A stretch of 64,000 nucleotides of DNA from SG8-30 sp963695155 (GTDB lineage Bacteria; Pseudomonadota; Gammaproteobacteria; Steroidobacterales; Steroidobacteraceae), in assembly GCA_963695155.1 (NCBI GenBank), contig CAVOGD010000001.1:1-64000 (forward strand), written 5' to 3'. A program made the position numbers and the translations under genes. Position 1 is the stretch's first letter. Each line of letters opens with the position of its first letter. The notes under the pieces were generated by a model. The model was not told where the DNA came from. It did not search any database and saw nothing but the letters and a program-made list of their open reading frames with translations. This document shows, in pieces, positions 44,519-53,583 of the stretch.

Positions 44519-45223
44519 TCATCCCGGTACGCCGTCCGGGATGCCGGCGGGCGCCACCGGTCGGCTGTTGCGGCCCGCCGCGTCGCAGGGCTGCAATTCG
44601 AGGCGCACGATGCGGCCTTCGCCGCCCTCGAAGTCCGCCGGGTCGGGCACCTGCTCCGCCGCGCGCACGTTGACGTCGATCCAGTACACGGTGCCGTTGC
44701 GCTGCCGCTCCGACAGCGCCGGCTCGTAACCCAGCGCGCGCACGTCGTCGGCGCGCCTGAGCGCCCGCTGGCGCTCGGTGAACAGGCCCAGCGAGACGAT
44801 CACGCCGCCCTCGTCGGCCGGCACCACGTAGGCGTCGCCCACGCCGAACTGGCGCAGGCGCTCGACGACCGGCTGCGCTTCCTCCTGGCTGCCCAGGCCT
44901 TCGAGCGCCACCCACCAGCCCGCCCACACCGCGCCGACCGTGGCCCGCTGCCGCGGCTCGAGCCCGGCCGTGCGCAGGTTCATCGAGGCCTGCGCGGCGG
45001 CGCTCAGGTCCAGGAACGGCCCGAGGCTCAGGCAGCTCATGCCAGGCTCGAGTTGCAGCGTGGGCGGCCGCTGCGCCCCGGGCGCCTCGTCGGCCAGCAC
45101 GATGGGCGGCGCCGGTTCCGCGCTCACCGGCCGTGCCGGCACCGGGCGTGCAACCCACTGCGACCAGGCGAAGAAGCCGATGTTGACCAGCAGCAGCAGT
45201 GCGAGGAGCGCACGCACGGTCAC
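44519..45223 (-). CDS. SPOR-like (sporulation-related repeat) membrane protein
   Basis: A 234-residue protein starting at GTG 45223: an N-terminal membrane anchor (RALLALLLLVNIGFFAW), a proline-rich linker, and a C-terminal SPOR-like domain split into two blocks (WWVALEGLGSQEEAQPVVERLRQFGV and VIVSLGLFTERQRALRRADDVRALGY). SPOR domains bind denuded peptidoglycan at division sites. It overlaps birA by 4 bases. In relatives this position is commonly birA-coaX-SPOR; coaX is missing here. Confidence 0.75.
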   Translation of the reverse strand: MTVRALLALLLLVNIGFFAWSQWVARPVPARPVSAEPAPPIVLADEAPGAQRPPTLQLEPGMSCLSLGPFLDLSAAAQASMNLRTAGLEPRQRATVGAVWAGWWVALEGLGSQEEAQPVVERLRQFGVGDAYVVPADEGGVIVSLGLFTERQRALRRADDVRALGYEPALSERQRNGTVYWIDVNVRAAEQVPDPADFEGGEGRIVRLELQPCDAAGRNSRPVAPAGIPDGVPG

Positions 45224-46233
45224 GCCGCCCCCGCCGCGCGGCGACCGTCCGCGGGCCGCAGGCTCACGTCGCCCGCCACGAAGCGCCGCCGCTGGCCGGC
45301 GACTTCCAGCACGAAGGCGCCGTCGTCGTCGATGCCGCGCGCGACGCCGTCGATCGCCTGCTCGCCATGCAGCACGCGTGCCGGCTGCGCGGCCAGCGCG
45401 TCGGCGGCGCGCCATGCGTCGGCAAACGACGCAAAGCCGGACCGGCTGAATTCCTCGAGCGCCGGCACGAGTTCACCGATCAGCGCCGCCGCCAGTTGGG
45501 TGCGGTCCGGCAGGTGCGCGAGGCCGAGTTCATCCAGCCCGACCGGCGGCAGGCCGCCCCGGCCGATCGCGGCACGCGCGGCCGGCGGCAGGCTGACGTT
45601 GAGCCCGATGCCCACGACCACGTAGGCCGGACCCGCGGCTTCCGCCCGCAGCTCGAGCAGGATGCCGCCCAGCTTGCGCCCATCGTGCAGCACGTCGTTC
45701 GGCCACTTGAGTCGCGTCCCGGTCACGCCGCAGGACGCGAGCGCGCGAACGATGACCACGCCCACGGCCAGTGACAGGGCCGACACGCGTGGCGGCACCT
45801 CGGCAAAGCACCAGTTCACCGACAGGCACAGGCCGCTGCCGAAAGGGGCCAGCCATTCGCGGCCGCGCCGGCCGCGGCCGCGCGACTGGTATTCCGCCAG
45901 GCAGGCATCAAAGTGCCCCGGCGGCAGTTCCGCCACGGCCAGCAGTGCGTCGTTGGTGGACTCGAGTTCATCGGTCACCGTCAGGTCGCGCAGGCGTGCC
46001 TGCACCGCGGCCGGCAGCGCACGGCCCAACGCGCGTGCGTCGAGCAGGCTGAGGGGGCGCGCCAGCCGGTAGCCGCGGCCCGGCGCGGCCTCGATCTCGA
46101 GCCCCCAGGCCTCGAGCGCCCGCACCTGCTTCCACACGGCGGCCCGGCTGACGCCCAGCGCCGCCGCCAGCGCCTCGCCCGAGTGCTCATGGCCGTCGGC
46201 GAGCCTGCGCACCAGTTCGAGCCGCCGGTTCAC
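45220..46233 (-). CDS. birA: biotin--protein ligase / biotin operon repressor
   Basis: A 337-residue BirA, start GTG at 46233. An N-terminal winged HTH (RLADGHEHSGEALAAALGVSRAAVWKQV, residues ~8-35) marks it as the bifunctional repressor type. The catalytic domain has the biotinyl-AMP loop SRGRGRRGREW and the KWPNDV and GGILLE motifs, and ends with a C-terminal SH3-like domain (GEQAIDGVARGIDDDGAF). It attaches biotin to acetyl-CoA carboxylase BCCP. Overlaps plsY by 4 bases upstream and the SPOR gene by 4 bases downstream. Confidence 0.92.
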   Translation of the reverse strand: MNRRLELVRRLADGHEHSGEALAAALGVSRAAVWKQVRALEAWGLEIEAAPGRGYRLARPLSLLDARALGRALPAAVQARLRDLTVTDELESTNDALLAVAELPPGHFDACLAEYQSRGRGRRGREWLAPFGSGLCLSVNWCFAEVPPRVSALSLAVGVVIVRALASCGVTGTRLKWPNDVLHDGRKLGGILLELRAEAAGPAYVVVGIGLNVSLPPAARAAIGRGGLPPVGLDELGLAHLPDRTQLAAALIGELVPALEEFSRSGFASFADAWRAADALAAQPARVLHGEQAIDGVARGIDDDGAFVLEVAGQRRRFVAGDVSLRPADGRRAAGAA

Positions 46234-46883
46234 CGCGCGCCCTCCCGCGGTCGCAGCAGCCACAGCCGCTTCACGCGGTGCTCGTTGCCGGCGCGCATGC
46301 GCGCGATGTTGGCGCGGTGGGTCCAGACGACGAATGCGGCCATCGCCATGGTGTAGGTCATGAGGGGCACCGGCAGCGGCTGTTCCAGCAGTGCCACCGC
46401 CACCGGCAGGGCAAACGCCGCACACATCGTCGCCAGCCCCACGTAGCCGCTCGCCATGACCACCAGCAGCCAGGCCAGGAGCGCCGGCAGCAGCGGCAGC
46501 GGCGCCAGGATCGCCAGCGCGCCGATCACCGTGGCCGCGCCCTTGCCGCCGCGGAAATCGTAGTAGAGGGGCCAGATGTGGCCGGCCACGACGGCAGTGG
46601 CGCAGGCGACGACCAGCCAGTCGCGCGCCACGGCCGGGTCGCTGGCGACGCCGGGCAGGTTCAACCCCGGAACCACCGCTACCGCCAGCAGCGCCTTGCC
46701 CACGTCCACCACCACGACGCCCAGCGCAAAGGTGAAACCCTGCGTGCGCAACGCGTTGGTGCCGCCGGCGTTGCCGCTGCCGGACTCGCGGATGTCCACG
46801 CCGCGGGCCCGGCCCACCAGCAGCGCGCCCATCAGCGAGCCCAGCAGGTAGGCCAGCAGCATCTTGACGCCGAGTTCCAGCAT
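46230..46883 (-). CDS. plsY: glycerol-3-phosphate acyltransferase PlsY
   Basis: A 217-residue multi-pass membrane protein with the three PlsY motifs: GSGNAGGTNALR (residues ~36-47), the DVGKA/HIWPLYYDFRGGKGAATVIG segment, and GYVGLATM. It transfers acyl from acyl-phosphate to glycerol 3-phosphate, the first step of membrane phospholipid synthesis. First gene of a tight plsY-birA-SPOR operon. Usually 190-205 residues; the C-terminal extension here (RMRAGNEHRVKRLWLL) is common. Confidence 0.92.
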   Translation of the reverse strand: MLELGVKMLLAYLLGSLMGALLVGRARGVDIRESGSGNAGGTNALRTQGFTFALGVVVVDVGKALLAVAVVPGLNLPGVASDPAVARDWLVVACATAVVAGHIWPLYYDFRGGKGAATVIGALAILAPLPLLPALLAWLLVVMASGYVGLATMCAAFALPVAVALLEQPLPVPLMTYTMAMAAFVVWTHRANIARMRAGNEHRVKRLWLLRPREGAR

Positions 46884-46976
46884 GCAGGATCCCGTTCAGG
46901 TCGCCGCGCAGTGCCCGGATTCTAGCATCGGCCGCGCGCTCAACCGCTGCGTTCGGCGGGCGCCCGGCGACTCGTT

Positions 46977-47942
46977 TCAGGGCGGGTTGCGGCGCGGCAG
47001 GAAGATTTCCGCCAGCATGCAGCGCACGCTGCCGCCGCCGTAGCGCTCGAGGGTCGGCACGGCCGCGGCCACGATTTCGCCGTGGCGCTCCAGCGTACGG
47101 CGCTGGCCGGCGTCGAGGGCGGTCCAGGCGGTCGTCGACATGGCGATGATGCTGGCGCCGCCGCGGGTCGCGAGCGCCAGCATGTTGCCGGCGAACGCGC
47201 CCATCTGGGCGCGCGAGATCGTGACGAGCTCGCGGCCGCCGGCGGCCAGTCCCTCCAGCACACGGCTGCGGTCCGCCGCCTCGACGATCGCTTCGGCGCA
47301 CACGGTGGCGAACCCCCCGCCCACGCACATCAGCACGTTGGTGTGGTACAGCGGCTCGCCCTTCGGGCCGCTGGCGGCGAACGTGCAGGGCGCGTAGCCG
47401 AGTTCCCGCGCGAAGGCGCCCAGCACCACGGCATCGGTGCGCGGCGACGGGCAGGCGTAGGCGATCCGCCCGCAGTGGTCCAGCACCATGCTGCCGGTGC
47501 CCTCCAGGTGCGCGTGCTGCGCCTCCCAGCCGCACAGGTCCAGCACGCGCCGTATCGTGTAGCCATGCGCCGTGAGCCGCTCGAGCACGTCCGGCCGCCT
47601 TTCGCGGCGCCGCGCGGGCGACAGCATCGGGTACAGGACGGCGGTGCCGTCGTGGTGCAGGCTCAGCCAGTTGTTGGGAAAGACCGCGTCGGGCTTCGGC
47701 GGGTGCGGCGTATCGTCCACGCACAGCACCTCGATGCCGGCCCGATCCAGCGCGCCGGCCAGCGCGTCGAACTCGCGCCGTGCCGCGACCTGTTCGGCGG
47801 CCGAGATGTCCAGCGCGGACTGGAAGGCGTTGCTGGCTGCGGTCTCCGGGTTGGCGGCGAACGTCGCGGGCCGGATCATCAGCACGGCCGGCGCGCACTG
47901 CGCCAGCGCCCTCGCCGCACCGCCACCGCCCGGACCGTCCAC
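46977..47942 (-). CDS. ctlX: citrulline-utilisation hydrolase CtlX-type (arginine deiminase superfamily)
   Basis: A 321-residue guanidino-group-modifying-fold protein with the family features PDAVFPNNWLSLH, GTGSMVLDH and the catalytic cysteine C308 in GGSVRCMLAEIFLP. The ATG-less start uses GTG at 47942 with AGGGAGG about 10 bases upstream. CtlX proteins hydrolyse citrulline or a related ureido/guanidino compound. No ornithine or arginine pathway genes are adjacent, so the physiological role here is open. The nearest neighbour is a convergent-less TonB receptor gene behind a terminator. Confidence 0.82.
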   Translation of the reverse strand: MDGPGGGGAARALAQCAPAVLMIRPATFAANPETAASNAFQSALDISAAEQVAARREFDALAGALDRAGIEVLCVDDTPHPPKPDAVFPNNWLSLHHDGTAVLYPMLSPARRRERRPDVLERLTAHGYTIRRVLDLCGWEAQHAHLEGTGSMVLDHCGRIAYACPSPRTDAVVLGAFARELGYAPCTFAASGPKGEPLYHTNVLMCVGGGFATVCAEAIVEAADRSRVLEGLAAGGRELVTISRAQMGAFAGNMLALATRGGASIIAMSTTAWTALDAGQRRTLERHGEIVAAAVPTLERYGGGSVRCMLAEIFLPRRNPP

Positions 47943-47980
47943 CGACCGCGTCCTCCCTTGCCTGCGCCCGATGCTACCCG

Positions 47981-48014
47981 AAAAAAGGGGCGCGGCGGTT
48001 ACCCGCCGCGCCCC
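47981..48014 (-). terminator. intrinsic terminator after the Oar-like receptor gene
   Basis: Minus strand: stem GGGGCGCGGCGGG/CCGCCGCGCCCC with a short loop, followed by TTTTTT (complement of 47981-47986). Ends the TonB receptor transcript before ctlX. Confidence 0.9.
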
Positions 48015-48037
48015 TGGTCAGGCCTGAAGCCTGGGCC

Positions 48038-51000
48038 TCAGAACTCGAAACGCACGCCCAGCTGGATCCGCCAGACGGACGGCAGCGCCGACGCTGTGAA
48101 ACTCGGGTCCTGCGGCGCCGTCGCCCCCGACACCGGCCGGTATATGTACTTGCCGGTAGTCGGGTTGATGGCCGCATCGAGCACCGGAGACACGTACGGG
48201 AAGCTTACCTGCCGGAGCCGGCCCCAGTCGCTGTCGATCAGGTTGCCCAGGTTCTCGACGTCCAGCGTCAGCACGCCGCGCGTGCCCTTGAAGAACGTCG
48301 GGATTTCCTGGGCCAATCTCAGGTCCGCAATTGTGACCCATGGACTGTTGAAGGCGTTGCGCGGCGTGATCTGCCCCATGTACTCGGACAGGCCGTTCGC
48401 CTCGATGAACGATTCCATCTGCGCCCAGGTCAGGCCGCCCGCGTATTCGACATCGGTCGGGCCCGACGGCACGTAGAACAGCTGCCGCTGGCGTGAACCC
48501 TGGCGCGGGTCGCCAAAGATCAACGTGCTACGCGCGAAGGTGTAGCTGTACGGACGGCCCGAACGCCGCTCGAGGTACAGGCCCGCGCTGGTGAACAGGT
48601 CTTCGAAGAAGTCCTTGCGCCAGTTGAAGGCCATCGTGAAGCGGTGCTCGATTTCGTAGTTCGAGGTCGAGAGCTTCGGGTTGTTCGGGTCCTCGGTGGC
48701 CAGGTAATCCCAGTTGGACGAAGCCTGCGAGCTGGTGCCCGGATTCACGTCCAGCACGTCCTGGTGGCCGTAGCCGACGAACAGGTCCATGATCCCGGCG
48801 CGCGTTACCCATGACTTCGACAGGTCGAGGGTATAGACCAGCGCGCGGCCTTCGTCCGTGTTGCTGAGCACGAGATCCTGCGTGCTGCTGCCACGCGAGG
48901 ACGGGCCGGTCTGCGAGTAGATCGGGCGGCCGTCCGGGGCCGTGCCACTCTGGAACAGCCGCACGTCCTGATAGAAGATCTCATCCTTGACCTGCGAGTA
49001 CAGAACGTCGGCCTTGACCTTCCAGTCGTTGGCGAAGATGTGCTCGACGCCGAGGTTGAAGCGCCACTGCGACGGGATCTCGTAGTCGGGATGGATCGCG
49101 TTGACGCCGCCGTCGCCGCGCAGCAGGGTGTGGGCATCCTGTACCGACTGCGGGATATTGTAGCCGTCAACGTTGCCGATAGGCGTGCGGATGCTCTGCG
49201 ACACCACCACTACGCCGTCGTTCGAGTAGCTGTTTGACAGCCACACGTTGGGCGTGCCACCGCCGAACAGTCCGAAGCCGCCGCGCACCAGCGTATTTTC
49301 GGCCACCTGCCAGTTGAACCCGAGCCGCGGCATCATGATATCGCGGCCGTCCAGCGTCTCCTGGTTGGAGTAGCCGTAGCGGGTCTCGAAGTTCTGGTTG
49401 TACAACGGTACGTCGTCCGACGACCACTTGTCGAAGCGCACGCCGTACTGCAACTCGAAATCTTCCGTGATCTGCCACTTGTCCTGCAGATAGACGCTGT
49501 GGGTGCTGTAGCCGAAGCTGGCCGCCCCGTCGTTCTCGTCGTTGGTATAGGCGTTCTGGTAGTCGAGCCGCGAAGCCGTCCGGTTCTGGTAGTCGGTGAT
49601 GCTGTTGAAGTAGTACTCGCCCTCCGACTGCCTCACGAACAGGTTGAAGACGTCCAGCTTCTCCTTCTCGTAACCGAACGACAGCGTGTGATCGCCGAGG
49701 AACAGGCTGCCCTTAAGCTTGATCGCTTCCAGGTCGTTGGTCAGGTAATTCGCGTGCCGGAAGATGTCCGGGCCTACGAACACTTCGCCGCCTGACGGCG
49801 TGGTGATGCGGAAATTCGCGAAGTCGCTGCCGCCCAGCGACTCCTGCAACTTCTCGACGTCCTTCTTGGCCACCTTGATCTCGGTCGCGAAGCGCTCATT
49901 CCACTTCGAGAAGATCTGCAGCGAATAGGAGTCGAGCGTAATTGCCGGCCGGTACCAGGTAGAAGGCGTAGAAAGGTCGCGGCCCGACGAACTATTGTTC
50001 GACTGCACCACGACGTTTCCCTCGGTGTGCTGGTAGGCCAGCGAAGCTCGGTGGTTATCGTTGATGTTCCAGTCGATCTTGGCGAGGAGCTTCTCGTCTT
50101 CCTCCGGCAGCGTCGAGGTTCGCTCGCCCGGGTCAAAACCGTACACGCTCTGCGTGATCGCCACGATCTGGTCGTACTCGGCCTGCGTGATGCCCGGCAC
50201 CTCGATCGGGGAACCTGAGCCCGTCGGGCCCCATTCCTGCGGCGCATCCTCTTCGAGTTTCTCGTACGAGGCGAAGAAGAACAGTTTGTCCTTGATGATC
50301 GGGCCGCCGATCGCCGCGCCATAGGTCTTGCGGTCGAACTCGAACTCGTAGCTGCTGGTCTTGCTCTTGTCTCCGACCAGGCTGTCCGTGTACGTGTAGT
50401 AGTAGGCCGAGCCGTTGAACTCGTTGGTGCCTGACTTGGTGACGATATTGAAAGTCGAACCGCGGAACGCCGAGTACTGCACGTCGAACGGCGCGGTCAG
50501 CAGCGACACCGCCTCGATCGCGTCGAGCGAAATCGGACCGCGCAGCGTCGGGTAGCCGCTGTTTTCCAGACCGAAATCATCGCTCTGGCGCACGCCATCG
50601 ACCGTAATGCTGTTATAGCGATTGTTGACGCCGGCCACCTCCATCGCGCCAGAGTTGGTCGGGTCCACCCAGGCCTTCGGGTCGATACGCACCGTGTCCT
50701 TCAGGTCGCGGCCGATGCTCGGCAGCTCGGCGATCTGCTGCGCCGAGAATTCGGTGCCGACGCCCACCGCGGTGGCGCGCTCCGATGCGGCCGTGATCTC
50801 GACCTCGGCCAGCTGCGCGGTCGGGTACATGCTCAGCGTGAGCGTGGAGCGGCGGCCGAGTTCGATGTAGACGTTCTCGATGGCCGCGCCCTGGTAACCC
50901 TCGGTGGCGGCGGAGATCGTGTAGGGGCCGCCGACCCTGAGGCCGGTGCCGATGAACTGACCCGCTGCATTGGTCGAAACCGTCATGCTGGTGCCCGAGG

Positions 51001-51211
51001 GCGCGTGCAGGATCAGGACCTGCGCGCCGACCAGCGGGTTGCCGGCGGAGTCCAGCACATAGCCGGCGACCGCCGAGGAGGTCTCCTGCGCGCGCGCCTC
51101 CGGCGCGAAGGCCAGTCCGGCGACGAGGCCGAATCCGGTGACGAGGGCGGGGGCGGCGAGGATCGAGGACACGGCCATGGCGAGCCGGGCCGAACTACGG
51201 CGGGCAGTCAT
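48038..51211 (-). CDS. Oar-like TonB-dependent receptor with carboxypeptidase-regulatory-like domain
   Basis: A 1057-residue outer-membrane protein. Signal peptide (cleavage near ARAQ), an N-terminal carboxypeptidase-regulatory-like Ig-type domain (AVAGYVLDSAGNPLVGAQVLI), then a plug (LKDTVRIDPKAWVDP, NRYNSITVDGVRQSDD) and a large barrel ending LGVRFEF. This is the Oar/OmpA-like TonB architecture common in Xanthomonadales and Steroidobacterales, where ligands (peptides or polysaccharides in known cases) are mostly unassigned. Strong AAGGGGAG ribosome site before the ATG at 51211. Monocistronic, with a T-rich terminator. Confidence 0.9.
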   Translation of the reverse strand: MTARRSSARLAMAVSSILAAPALVTGFGLVAGLAFAPEARAQETSSAVAGYVLDSAGNPLVGAQVLILHAPSGTSMTVSTNAAGQFIGTGLRVGGPYTISAATEGYQGAAIENVYIELGRRSTLTLSMYPTAQLAEVEITAASERATAVGVGTEFSAQQIAELPSIGRDLKDTVRIDPKAWVDPTNSGAMEVAGVNNRYNSITVDGVRQSDDFGLENSGYPTLRGPISLDAIEAVSLLTAPFDVQYSAFRGSTFNIVTKSGTNEFNGSAYYYTYTDSLVGDKSKTSSYEFEFDRKTYGAAIGGPIIKDKLFFFASYEKLEEDAPQEWGPTGSGSPIEVPGITQAEYDQIVAITQSVYGFDPGERTSTLPEEDEKLLAKIDWNINDNHRASLAYQHTEGNVVVQSNNSSSGRDLSTPSTWYRPAITLDSYSLQIFSKWNERFATEIKVAKKDVEKLQESLGGSDFANFRITTPSGGEVFVGPDIFRHANYLTNDLEAIKLKGSLFLGDHTLSFGYEKEKLDVFNLFVRQSEGEYYFNSITDYQNRTASRLDYQNAYTNDENDGAASFGYSTHSVYLQDKWQITEDFELQYGVRFDKWSSDDVPLYNQNFETRYGYSNQETLDGRDIMMPRLGFNWQVAENTLVRGGFGLFGGGTPNVWLSNSYSNDGVVVVSQSIRTPIGNVDGYNIPQSVQDAHTLLRGDGGVNAIHPDYEIPSQWRFNLGVEHIFANDWKVKADVLYSQVKDEIFYQDVRLFQSGTAPDGRPIYSQTGPSSRGSSTQDLVLSNTDEGRALVYTLDLSKSWVTRAGIMDLFVGYGHQDVLDVNPGTSSQASSNWDYLATEDPNNPKLSTSNYEIEHRFTMAFNWRKDFFEDLFTSAGLYLERRSGRPYSYTFARSTLIFGDPRQGSRQRQLFYVPSGPTDVEYAGGLTWAQMESFIEANGLSEYMGQITPRNAFNSPWVTIADLRLAQEIPTFFKGTRGVLTLDVENLGNLIDSDWGRLRQVSFPYVSPVLDAAINPTTGKYIYRPVSGATAPQDPSFTASALPSVWRIQLGVRFEF

Positions 51212-51468
51212 TTGGTATTTCTCCCCTTAGACCTGTTGTGGGACGGCGACAAGGTCGCAATTGCAACGCGAAAATCTTACCCGATCTATGTGGCAAACCG
51301 GTATGCCAATTGAATTCGACGGCGCGGTCTGTTGCGGCCCACAGAGCAAGGTTGCGGTGGCGTGTTGACATCCTGCACGAAGAGTGCCCGGCAGGCTCAT
51401 GAAAACACAGGCGCAAGCTGTGACAGACACCGTGCCCGCGCCGGCTCGGACGCTCGCGCCCGATCTTG

Positions 51469-52506
51469 TCAGCCGGCCCGGGTCCCCGGCCAGCCCGCCA
51501 GTTCGCGCTCCACGATGGCCGCCAGGGCCGCCGCGTGCGCATCGTCGTCGTTGAGCGCCGGCACCAGCGTAAACGCGGTCCCGCCACCGTCCATGAACGC
51601 CTTGCGGTAGCCGATGCCGGTCTCCTCCAGCGTCTCCAGGCAGTCCACGCTGAAGGACGGCGACGCGACGGTGACTTCCGTCACGCCGCGCGCCAGCAGG
51701 TCGCCGAGCGCCCGGTCGGTATAGGGCTGCAGCCACTCGACCGGACCGAACCGCGACTGGAAACTGAGCGACCAGTCGGCCACCGACAACCCGAGCCGTG
51801 CGGCGATCCGTTCCGACATACGCAGGCACTGCAGCCGGTAGGGGTCGCCCTTGGCCACATACTTGACCGGGATGCCGTGGTACGAAAGCAACAGGTGAGA
51901 GCGCCGGCCAGTCTCCTGCCAGCTGCGCTCGATGCTGCCGGCCAGCGCCCCGATGTAGCCGTCGTCGTCGTGGTAATCGGCGACGAAGCGCAGTGCCGGC
52001 ACGCGCCGGCGGCGCTGCAATACCCTGGCCACCGCATCGAACACGGCGCCGGTCGTGGTGCCCGAGTACTGCGGGTACATGGGCAGCACGAGCAGGTGGG
52101 TCACGCCCGCGGCGAATAGTTCCTCGAGTACGCGCTTCACCGACGGCTCGCCATAGGTCATCGCCAGCGCGACCTGCACGCCGTGGCCCTGCGCGGCGAG
52201 CCGCGCCGCGAGCTTGGCGGTGAGCCGCTCTGAATAGACCAGCAGCGGCGAGCCCTCTGCCAGCCAGATCTTGCGATACGCCGCCGCCGACTTGCGCGGA
52301 CGGAAGGTCAGCACCGGCCCGAACAGCACCGGCCACCAGGCGTACGGGCACAGTTCGATGACGCGGCGGTCGCGCAGGAACTGCGACAGGTAGCGGCGCA
52401 CGGGACCGTAGTCCGGCGCCGCGGGCGTGCCGAGGTTGACGAGCAGCACGCCGACGCGCCGCTCCGTGGCCTGCGCCTGTTCCGGCAATCCCTTGTAACG
52501 TCCCAT
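51469..52506 (-). CDS. hemH: ferrochelatase
   Basis: A 345-residue ferrochelatase, the last step of haem synthesis (Fe2+ into protoporphyrin IX). Catalytic histidine in SYHGIP, acidic metal-site glutamates in the VDCLETLEE segment, and the conserved N-terminal LLVNLGTP are visible. The ATG at 52506 (MGRYKG) is used. The gene is alone, 63 bases from the MscS gene. Haem supply fits the nearby cytochrome bd, but that is only a contextual remark. Confidence 0.93.
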   Translation of the reverse strand: MGRYKGLPEQAQATERRVGVLLVNLGTPAAPDYGPVRRYLSQFLRDRRVIELCPYAWWPVLFGPVLTFRPRKSAAAYRKIWLAEGSPLLVYSERLTAKLAARLAAQGHGVQVALAMTYGEPSVKRVLEELFAAGVTHLLVLPMYPQYSGTTTGAVFDAVARVLQRRRRVPALRFVADYHDDDGYIGALAGSIERSWQETGRRSHLLLSYHGIPVKYVAKGDPYRLQCLRMSERIAARLGLSVADWSLSFQSRFGPVEWLQPYTDRALGDLLARGVTEVTVASPSFSVDCLETLEETGIGYRKAFMDGGGTAFTLVPALNDDDAHAAALAAIVERELAGWPGTRAG

Positions 52507-52569
52507 GTCAGGCCCCTGTCCCGTTGCGCGACGCAGCAGCGAGCGACGGATGATAACGCCGGCAGGCGC

Positions 52570-53490
52570 CTAGCGCGGCAGCGCGTCCCCCGCGCCCAGC
52601 TCGACCCGCAATGGCGGCGGGTTGACGATCTGCAGCGTTGCGGTCGTGATCTCGACGCGCCCGTCGCTGGCCTCGATCGCGGCCAGGATGCGCTGCCAGA
52701 TCGCGTCACGGGTGACGCCCCGGCGCCGGTAATCGGTGATATAGCGGCCGATGAACTCCACGCCGTTGCCGGTCGCGGTCATCAGCACGAACGGGTCGAT
52801 CTGCGCGTGCTCGAGCCGGTACTTGAGCACCAGTTCGTCCCAGCGCCTGCGGGCCTCGTCGGCATGGGCCTGCGTGACGCCGGCGATCGCGTCCTGGATC
52901 AGGCGGCGTGCCGCCTCATAGTCGCTGCCGAACTTGATCGGCACGCGCACCTCGTCCCACAGGAACTCGAAGTCTCCCGAGTAATTGAACACCGGCTCCT
53001 TGAACACGAAACTGTTGGCGACGCGCACGATGCGACCCGTGTAGCGATCACCCTGCACCCACTCGCCCATTTCCATCAGCGTGGTGCGCAGCACCCCGAT
53101 GTCTATGACATCGCCGCGGATCTTGCCCAGTTCGATGCGGTCGCCCGTGCGGAAAAACCCGCCAAAGATGATCGCCAGCCAGCCGGCCACGCTGACGATC
53201 ACTTCCTGCAGCGCGAACGCGACGCCGGCGGTGGCCGCGCCCAGCGCGATGGCGAGGCCCGTCAACCGGCCGCTGACCGTCAGCAGCACGACAATCAGGA
53301 TCGCGGCGACCATCGCGAAACCAAGCGCCTTGCGCGCCCGGTAGCGCGCGTCCACGTCGGTCACGTAGCGGTTGATGGCCCGCCGCATGAGCTGCGTGAT
53401 GACCAGGATGATGACGAAGGCCAGCGTGAGGCCCGCCAGCGGCCGGAACCAGGTCGCAGTCAGGATCTCGCCCAAGGCCGGAACCTCCAT
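52570..53490 (-). CDS. MscS-family mechanosensitive channel
   Basis: A 306-residue MscS-type channel: two or three N-terminal membrane helices (TLAFVIILVITQLM; FAMVAAILIVVLLTV), the pore-lining TM3 with small residues (GLAIALGAATAGVAFALQEVIVSVAGWLAI), and the beta domain (FFRTGDRIELGKIRGDVIDIGVL). It releases solutes on hypo-osmotic shock. The TM3 alanine/glycine packing and FALQE signature are clear. Confidence 0.9.
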   Translation of the reverse strand: MEVPALGEILTATWFRPLAGLTLAFVIILVITQLMRRAINRYVTDVDARYRARKALGFAMVAAILIVVLLTVSGRLTGLAIALGAATAGVAFALQEVIVSVAGWLAIIFGGFFRTGDRIELGKIRGDVIDIGVLRTTLMEMGEWVQGDRYTGRIVRVANSFVFKEPVFNYSGDFEFLWDEVRVPIKFGSDYEAARRLIQDAIAGVTQAHADEARRRWDELVLKYRLEHAQIDPFVLMTATGNGVEFIGRYITDYRRRGVTRDAIWQRILAAIEASDGRVEITTATLQIVNPPPLRVELGAGDALPR

Positions 53491-53583
53491 GGCATGCGCG
53501 TCAGGGCCCGCCGCCGGGCGCCGGCGGCTTCGGGATGATATCGCCCCGGACGACGGCCGGGTGGCCGCCGTCCGCGGCCCTGC

